Of a DNA stretch of 64,000 nt, positions 56,647 to 64,000 are shown in pieces. The position numbers and the translations under genes were made by a program. Numbering within the stretch: the first letter of the stretch is position 1; every line of letters starts with the position of its first letter. The notes beneath the pieces are model-generated. The model was given only the letters and a program-made list of their open reading frames with translations. It searched no databases and had not been told where the DNA came from. The stretch comes from Brassica napus (Eukaryota; Streptophyta; Magnoliopsida; Brassicales; Brassicaceae), in assembly GCF_020379485.1 (NCBI RefSeq), contig NW_026016655.1, positions 267,501 through 331,500 of the forward strand, written 5' to 3'.

Positions 56647-59600
56647 TTGACAAGGACTTTGCTTGTGGGTGGAATATCCACCCACATCCTTTTCGATTCA
56701 GGAGCAACACATAGTTTTGTGGCTCCCGAAGTAGCATCCCGATTCGATGGAGAATTCACTAAGGTGAATTTATCCATTCCTGTTCTAAGTCCCGGAGATC
56801 AAGTTCTTGAAACTGAAGGCTGTATTCTAAGAGTTCCAATCATTATCCAAGATATGGTTTTTCCGGCTGATTTGTTAGTTCTCCCCTTAGAGAGGTACGA
56901 GGTAATCTTAGGGATGGATTGGCTGTCAAGTTACCGAGCTCACCTTGATTGTGGTCGAGGGAAGATTGTTTTCGAGAGAGATACCCAACCCCCTTTATCT
57001 TACCATGGCATAGTACCAAGTGTTGGAGCAACATTAGTGTCAGCACTGAGAATTGAAAACCTTTTGGAGAAGGGTTAAGAAGTATACTTAGTGACCTTAG
57101 TTGCTGGACCAGTAGAAGACGAGAAAGAGCACAACATGGAAGAAATACCAGTAGTCAGAGAATACGAGGACGTGTTTAAGGTATTAGAGGGATTGCCGCC
57201 GTCTAGGAGTAACCCCTTTAGTATAACCTTAGAACCCGGATCAGATGCAATAGCAAAGGCACCATACCGAATGGCACCAGCAGAACTCGCTGAGTTGAAG
57301 CAGCAGTTAGCTGATTTGTTAGACAAAGGTTTCATACGTCCTAGTTCATCATCATGGAGAGCACCCGTGCTATTTGTAAAGAAGAAAGACGGAAGCATGC
57401 GGTTATGTATTGATTATCGTGGAATCAATAACGTAACCATAAAAGACAAGTACCCACTCCCAAGAATTGATGAACTATTAGACCAGTTACAAGGTGCAAG
57501 CTGTTTTCGAAGATTGATTTAGCTTCGGGTTATCATCAGATTCCGATTTCCGAAGCCGATATCATGAAGACCGCATTTAGAACCCGCTATGGACACTTTG
57601 AGTTCGTAGTAATGCCTTTTGGTCTTACCAATGCATCGGCTGCATTTATGCGACTGATGAATGAAGTATTTCGGGATTACCTGGATGAGTTTGTTATCAT
57701 ATTCATTGACGACATCCTCATAAATTCCCGAAGTGCAGAAGAACACGAAAGGCATCTACGACTAGTTTTGGAGCGTCTCCGAGATCAAAAGCTTTTTGCT
57801 AAGCTTAGTAAATGTCGTTTCTGGAAAAGAGAAGTTGGCTTCTTAGGACATCGAATGTCAGAAGAAGGAGTTGCCGTCGATCCAGAAAAGATAGCTGCTA
57901 TTAAGGAATGGTCGCATCCGACTTCTGTTACCGAGATTCGAAGTTTTCTCGGATTGGCCGGCTATTACAGAAAGTTTGTCCAAGGATTTGCAAGCATATC
58001 AAAGCCTTTGACTCGTATTACCGGTAAAGGGATTGCTTATGAATGGAGTATTGAAACCGAGAAAGCATTCGAAAAGTTAAAAGAAGCTTTGACGACTGCA
58101 CCTATCTTAGCATTGCCTAAGCCTAACCAACCATACACCGTGTATACGGATGCATCTCATGTTAGTTTAGGTTGTGTGCTGATGCAGGAAGATAAGGTAA
58201 TCGCCTATGCATCTAGGCAGCTAAGAAAGCATGAAGTGAATTATCCGACTGATGACCTAGAGATGGCTGCAGTAGTATTTGCCCTTCGGATTTGGCGATC
58301 GTACTTGTATGGTGAGAAGATCCAAGTGTTCACTGACCATAAAAGCCTTAAGTATCTTTTCACTCAACCCGATTTGAACCTAAGGCAAAGACGATGGATG
58401 GAGTTCGTAGCTGATTACGACATGCAGATCCTATACCATCCAGGAAAAGCCAACATTGTTGCAGATGTGTTGAGCAGAAGGAAAGTTAATGTAGATATTG
58501 AAAAAGAACTCCAGAACATGGAAGCGGAATTCAAGATGATTAGTTTGGCTGCCTTAGAAGGAGAGGAAAGAGAACCTCTAGGACTAAAAGCAGTAAGCCA
58601 AGCTGGTTTACTTTCTCGTATCCGAGAATATCAAATGAGAGATGTGAACCTGAAGAAGATACGAGAATAGTTGAATGAAGGAAACTTCGGAGGATATCAA
58701 GTTGCAAGTGATGGAACTTTGTTACTCAATGGTCGAGTAACTGTTCCGAAAGGAGAAGGACTTCAAGAGGAGATTCTAAGGACTGCACACCATTCTCTCT
58801 TAAGTATTCATCCCGGGAGCACAAAGATGAAGAGAGATGTTGCCATATGGTTTCTCAGTGTCAGAGTTGCCAGCGGATAAAAGCTGAACACCAAGTCCCA
58901 GGTGGCTTACTTCAAAGCCTACCTATCCCTGAATGGAAACGGGATGCAGTAGCAATGGACTTTATTTCTGGTTTACCTCGAGCACCCGGCCGTGGGAATG
59001 ATGCAGTTTGGGTGATTGTCGATCGTCTCACCAAATCTGCTCATTTCCTACCGATGAAACTTACAGACAAAGTTGAGACGTTAGCAGAGCTGTATTTGGA
59101 GGAAATAGTAAAGCTTCAAGGGGTACCAGCAAATATACTTTCAGACCGAGACCCGCGCTTTACAGCTGAATTTTGGCGAGCCTTTCAACAAGCCTTGGGA
59201 ACTGATTTGCATATGAGTACAGCATTTCATCCAGAAACCGATGGCCAAACCGAAAGAACCATTAGAACTCTGGAAGATCTGTTAAGGTTATGTATCCTCG
59301 ACTGGAATGGTCCTTGGGAAAAGTTTTTGCCACTGATAGAATTCTCCTACAACAATAGCTACCACTCTAGTATTGGTATGTCACCATACGAATCATTGTA
59401 TGGTCGACCTTGTAGAACGCCAGTATGTTGGGCAGAATCTGGTGAGAGAACAATTCTTGGTCCGGAAATAATATATGAGGCTGCAGAGAAAGTAAGGATA
59501 ATTCAAACCAATATGAAAAAGGGTCAAGACCGACAAAAGAAGTATGCAGACCGCGGTAGAAGAGAAGTCATTTTTGCAGTAAATGATTTAGTCTTCTTGA

Positions 59601-60013
59601 AAGTAGCTGCACAAAAAGGAAATGATCGATTTGGAAAAATTGGGAAGCTAGCTACTCGTTATATTGGGCCATACCGAATTGTCGCCAGAGTTGGAGAAGT
59701 AGCCTATAGACTAGAACTTCCACACGATATGCCTATGCATCCGGTATTCCATGTATCGATGTTGCGTAAGCATATACCAGATCCGAATATGGTCGAGCTG
59801 CAGCGACCAGAGAACTTGCAACCTAACCTCACTTATCCTGAAGGTCCTTTGCGCATAGGCGAGAGTCGTATCAAGAAATTGAAGAATAGGGAAATTTCGC
59901 AAGTTCAAGTATTTTGGAGAAAGCGACAGAGAGTTGTTATAACATGGGAGGATGAAGATAAGTTCCGAGTTGATTATCCAGAACTCTTCTCAGATACCCC
60001 AGTCGTCCAGTAA
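56647..60013 (+). pseudogene. E6 protease-RT-RNase H-integrase (broken)
   Basis: Protease: ILFDSGATHSFV and VILGMDWLSS. TAA at 57076. [21 protein letters not shown], 1-bp deletion near 57505, [13 protein letters not shown] and FIDD at 57702-57713. RNase [18 protein letters not shown], then VADVLSRR (VADALSRR in E4). TAG at 58668-58670. About 14 codons of the integrase zinc-finger region are missing near 58830, with a frameshift. The core D,D,E is intact (codons 58958, 59144 and 59252). The C-terminus [20 protein letters not shown] to [16 protein letters not shown] is a chromodomain-type tail. Five lesions preclude a product. Confidence 0.9.
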
Positions 60014-60057
60014 ATGGTGTACACTAGTATTTTGAGAATTCGGGGACGAATTCTTTT

Positions 60058-60070
60058 AAGGGGGGAAGAG
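60058..60070 (+). other. E6 polypurine tract
   Basis: AAGGGGGGAAGAG, immediately before the 3' LTR. Confidence 0.85.
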
Positions 60071-62722
60071 TGTAATAACCCTTATGAGCCAATAAATTTT
60101 TGGTCGAGAAAAATCCCGCTCGACCAGTTTTTAGTTGGTTTAACAAGGATTAATAAAAATAAAACTCGACCCGGTAGATTAATTTCTCGAAGGGACTGTC
60201 TTGTGGTTGAAAGACCTTCACTTGATAGTTTGGTCGAGTCCTAAATATTTTGGTCGAATTTTAATTAAACTGGATGAGATTTCCCGAGAACAAGACGAGA
60301 GCCAAAGACAAGGAATATTTGGTTGAAAAATTATTGAAAATTATCAACCAACTGCTATAAGTAATTTTGGATCATAGTCATGTCTTCCACCAGCCTGCTT
60401 GCTCAGTCTTTAATTACATGACTTGCACCTGCCTGCTTGCCTAGCTTCTTCAGTAACTGTCACATGACAATCACAAGCTGCCTGCTTGCCTTGTTTCTTA
60501 GATTGTCATGTGAGAAGCACATGAAAGAGCTGGAGTTTCTTCAGGTTAAGGAAAGGACAGCAGCTTGTGCTGAGAGTGCTGAAGCAGCTGGCCAGCTGTC
60601 CCCACTCAGCTTAGCTTTGTTCTGAGTGAAACCCTCACCTGAAGCAAGCTCACCTCATATTTAACCTCTCTCCAGCTGCTTCCCACGTTCAGAACCCTGC
60701 AGAAAAACCTAGAGAATTTCAGTGAGAAAGAGAGAAAGAAGAACAGAAAAATCAGTGAGAAAAATCAAGAAAATAAAGCAAGAAAATAAAGCAAGAAAAA
60801 AATTGGTGGTGACCTAATCTTCAACCTTAGCTCAGTTTGTTACCTTGAGAAAGATCAGAAGGTGAGATTTTTAAATAAAACCCTAGACCTAGTTGAGTTC
60901 AGATCATGATCAGACCTTGATCTTTCTCTTTGATCAGTCCAGCCACAAGCTTACCTTGGAGAAGAGGATCAGCTGAGGCAATCTAATCCTTTGGTTCATC
61001 TTTGTAAGCTTTGGTCTCTTACCTCAGTCATGTCTTGATCAGAGCTAGTTGATGTTTACATAAGAACTTGGTCGGATCAGTTTTCTAAGTGGTGATATAG
61101 TTCAGATTTTGATTAATTTCGGTTTGAATCAACCTCTTAGAATCACCAGCTATGATGTTTTGATCTGGCCTTGAGTAAACCGATTTGAACTCAGTCTGAT
61201 CTTGTCCTGAACTTTGGTAGACTGACTAGAACCGAGCTGAACTTGTATAGTCTGAGCAGAACCAAGCTTGAACTGATCTGATCTAAGGTGTTAAGGCATG
61301 AACCGAACTGATCTTGTGATCATACCACTCTGTTTCAGGTCAGAGGTAGAGTAAAGCTTGAAGTATCCAGTCCTGTCCATTCAGTCTCTTGGTCCATTCA
61401 GCCTTGTTCAAGTGGAACTCAAGTCTTGTCCAAGCCAGTTTCAAGACTAATCTTTAGGTGAGTCTAGATAGATGTTGAGATTGATTGAGTTAGTAAAGTC
61501 TCTCAAGCTTTTAAGAATGGTGTTATGTGTACTTATTGTGAACTATACATAAGAGTAATCAAAATGTTAAAGTAAGGTTAATCCTCATCTTAGTACTTGT
61601 GAACAAGTACTAATCTTAACAATGAAATAATCATGGTTTAATTAAGGATTAATCTTGGTTTAATTAAGGATTAATCTTGGTTTAATCAAGGATTAATCTT
61701 GGTTTCATTGAGAATTAATCTGAGATTAATTAAAGAGTAATCATGATTAATTAAGTACTAATCTTGGATTAATTAAAGATTAATATGAGATTAATTAGGG
61801 ATTAATCTAGGATTAATTAAGAGTTAATTATGATTAATTATGATTAATTAAGGATTAATTATGAATTAATTTTGGAATGATTATGGAAGTAAAATCATGT
61901 TAAGTCTTGTTATATTCACTATCCCTAAAGCCTCCGCATTATCGTGACTTGGTCCTGTGAATGGAACAAGGTCATGAAGACACGATGATGGGGTAGCTCC
62001 CTGGAGACCGTGTACTGCATGACGATGCAGTGTCGGATTGTTCATACCGGACATTCGACAATGATGGTGATGCTAACTCACTAGTCTCGGTTAGCCTTAG
62101 TGGTTTCTCGGGTCTAGTATATATATTGTATTATATGAGTATGATGGTGTTGTGGAAGTGATGTTTAAAATAAGAATTCACAATGATGATCGATATTAAA
62201 GTATAGTACTAGTACTTGATTGATCATGTATATGCATTTGATAATTGCTTGATTTTTATTGATTGTGTTGTGATTCTAGATTCACTGAGTAAACTAGTTG
62301 CTCATGACTCATTTGTGTGTGCAGGTAAACCTTAGGCGGGAGACACTTAAATCTTTTGGACGGAAGGAGCGGCCAACCAGCGGTAGTATTTTGTTGTCCT
62401 TGCCACGTACGTTTTGATGTATATTTACTTAAAACGTTGTTGGGCAATAGGCCGTAGGGTAAACTATAACAGTTTGTAAGATGTTTAAAGTAAATAATTA
62501 ATGTATAAAAGATGTTTATAAATCACGAGTTCTCATATGATATTAGTCCTTGTCCGGGACGAACTAACTATCGAATATTGCTTTATCGGGTTGAAAAGCA
62601 ATATTGTCTGTGTTCTTTGGTTGTTGGTCTAAGGTGATCGGATTTATTTCGAGAACCTCGGATTGACCATCAGGAAACATCGACCGTGTCATTTCCGGTT
62701 ATCTACGATCGGGGGTGTCACA
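60071..62722 (+). repeat. E6 3' LTR
   Basis: 2652 bp, TGTAATAACCC to GGGTGTCACA, colinear with the 5' LTR with small indels (for example an extra GCAAGAAAATAAA near 60780). Confidence 0.93.
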
Positions 62723-62727
62723 CACAG
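62723..62727. repeat. E6 target-site duplication, right
   Basis: CACAG after the LTR end GTGTCACA. The array resumes with GACGTCCGTGG. Confidence 0.85.
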
Positions 62728-64000
62728 GACGTCCGTGGCTGTCTTTGTGTGTCCGTCAGCACACACAGGACGTCTGTGGCTGTCCATCAGTACACATATC
62801 AGCACGCTGGTTCTTGGACTCAGCACGCTGGCCCTTCCTGTGGACTGTTCGGGTGATTTTGGCCCACGTAGGCTGTCTGTTCAGTACACACAGGATGTCC
62901 GTGGGTGTCCCCCAGCACACACAGGACGTCCGTGGCTGTCCATCAGTACACATATCAGCACGCTGGTGCTTGGACTCAGCATGCTGGCCCTTCCTGTGGA
63001 CTATTCGGGTGATATTTGGACGTCTGTTCAGTACCCAAAAGACGTCTGTGGGTGTCCGTCAGCACACACATGACGTCCATGTGTGTCTGTCGGCACACAC
63101 AGGACGTCTGTGGCTGTCCGTGTGTGTCTGTGTGTGCCCGTCAGCACACACAGGACGTCCGTGGCTGTCCATCAGTACACAAATCAGCACGTTGGTCCTT
63201 GGACTCAGCACGCTGACCCTTCCTGTGGACTGTTCGGGTGATTTTGGCCCACGTGGGCTGTCTGTTCATTACACACAGGACGTCTGTGGCTGTCCCCCAG
63301 CACACACAGGACGTCCGTGGCTGTCCGTGTGTGTCTGTGTGTGTTCGTCTGTGTCTGTCAGCACACACAGGACGTCCGTGGCTGTCCATCAGTACACATA
63401 TCAGCACGTTGGTCCTTGGACTCTGCACGCTGGCCCTTCCCGTAGACTGTTCGGGTGATATTTGCCCATGTGGGCTGTCTGTTCAGTACACACAGGATGT
63501 TTGTGGGTGTCCGCCAGCACACATAGGACGTCCGTGGGTGTCCGCCAGCACACACAGGACGTCCGTGGGTGTCCGCCAGCACACACAGGACGTCCGTGGC
63601 TGTCCGTGTGTGTCCGTCAGCACACACAGGACATCCGTGGCTGTCCATCAGTACACATATCAGCACGCTGGTCCTTGGACTCAGCACGCTGGCCCTTCCC
63701 GTGGACTGTTCGGGTGATTTTGGCCACGTGGGCTGTCTGTTCAGTACACACAGGACGTCCGTGTGTGTCCGTCAGCACACACAGGACGTCCGTGGCTGTC
63801 CGTAAGAACACACAGCACGTCCGTGTGTGTCTGTCAGCACACACAAGACGTCGGTGGCTGTCCGTCAGCACACACAGAACGTCCGTGGCTGTGCATCAGT
63901 ACACATATCAGCACGCTGGCCCTTACCTCGGCTGATTTTGGACAACCATAGACTGTCCGTGGACTGCCGATCAGTACATATATCAGCATGCTGACCACAC
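62728..64000 (-). repeat. Inverted spacer-repeat array, right part
   Basis: Continuation of 50793-52256 after E6. Same landmarks (ACACATATCAGCACGCTGG, TTCGGGTGAT) and ~31-bp subrepeats (near 63500-63600, GTGGGTGTCCGCCAGCACAC three times). It reaches the window end. Confidence 0.9.

Larger units (their letters stand above)
52257..62722 (+). mobile_element. E6: nearly complete chromovirus (Ty3/gypsy)
   Basis: A 10,466-bp element with paired LTRs, primer site, gag, zinc knuckles, protease, RT, RNase H, integrase with chromodomain-like tail, and polypurine tract, in standard order. The perfect 5-bp duplication CACAG flanks it (52252-52256, 62723-62727). The surrounding sequence is the inverted spacer array, which becomes continuous when E6 is removed. 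LTRs differ by roughly 1-2% by eye, so E6 is older than E5. All polyprotein segments carry stops or frameshifts. Confidence 0.93.

Overview
The window is plant repeat DNA with no recognisable single-copy host gene. Plant-type 25S and 18S rRNA fragments, retroelements primed by initiator-methionine tRNA, a CACTA DNA transposon, and an LTR packed with TACGTA-centred palindromes point to a Brassicaceae genome. I think Brassica or a close relative is most likely, in pericentromeric or NOR-flanking heterochromatin. The species is an inference from recognition, not from a search.

The underlying scaffold looks like a decayed ribosomal DNA unit. The 3' end of 25S rRNA lies at 7437-8039 and resumes at 12652-12776. 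A 3'-spacer scrap follows. Next comes about 8 kb of tandem repeats (14696-22588) containing a duplicated promoter-upstream block, then a Pol I-like promoter (22938-22950), a 5' external transcribed spacer (to 23684) and the first 418 bp of 18S (23685-24102). This is the order expected for 25S-spacer-18S. The same spacer-type repeat reappears in inverted orientation at 50793-52256 and 62723-64000.

Retrotransposons have invaded this scaffold. E1 (1-7436, +) is a Ty3/gypsy element resembling the CRM (centromeric) clade. It has lost gag, its pol carries two in-frame stops, and a 2.5-kb CACTA element (988-3495) sits in the pro-pol junction. E2/E3 (8040-12651, +) is a relative with the same LTRs but no pol; it lies inside the 25S fragment, flanked by the 5-bp duplication GCCTT. 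A partial LTR of another gypsy family fills 12803-14695.

24103-34055 (-) is a head-to-tail concatemer of pieces of a third gypsy family. 34056-50792 (-) is a Tekay/Del-like chromovirus (E4) split by a young 9.6-kb nested element, E5 (37490-47117, +, duplication ATTCT). E5 has gag-protease but no reverse transcriptase or integrase. Its LTRs carry 22-28 perfect palindromes each, and it has an antisense gene with an apparent 74-bp intron. 52257-62722 (+) is E6, an almost full-length chromovirus with paired 2.65-kb LTRs and the duplication CACAG, inserted in the inverted spacer array.

Functionally, the only intact catalytic modules visible are isolated domains of broken polyproteins. No element is autonomous as read here. 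E1 (pol without gag) with E2 (leader and accessory ORFs without pol), and E5 (no RT or integrase), suggest past mobilisation in trans. The best candidates for something under-described are the palindromic LTR array and spliced antisense gene of E5, the spacer-repeat/rDNA scaffold, and the small transcription-unit-like cargo of the CACTA element.
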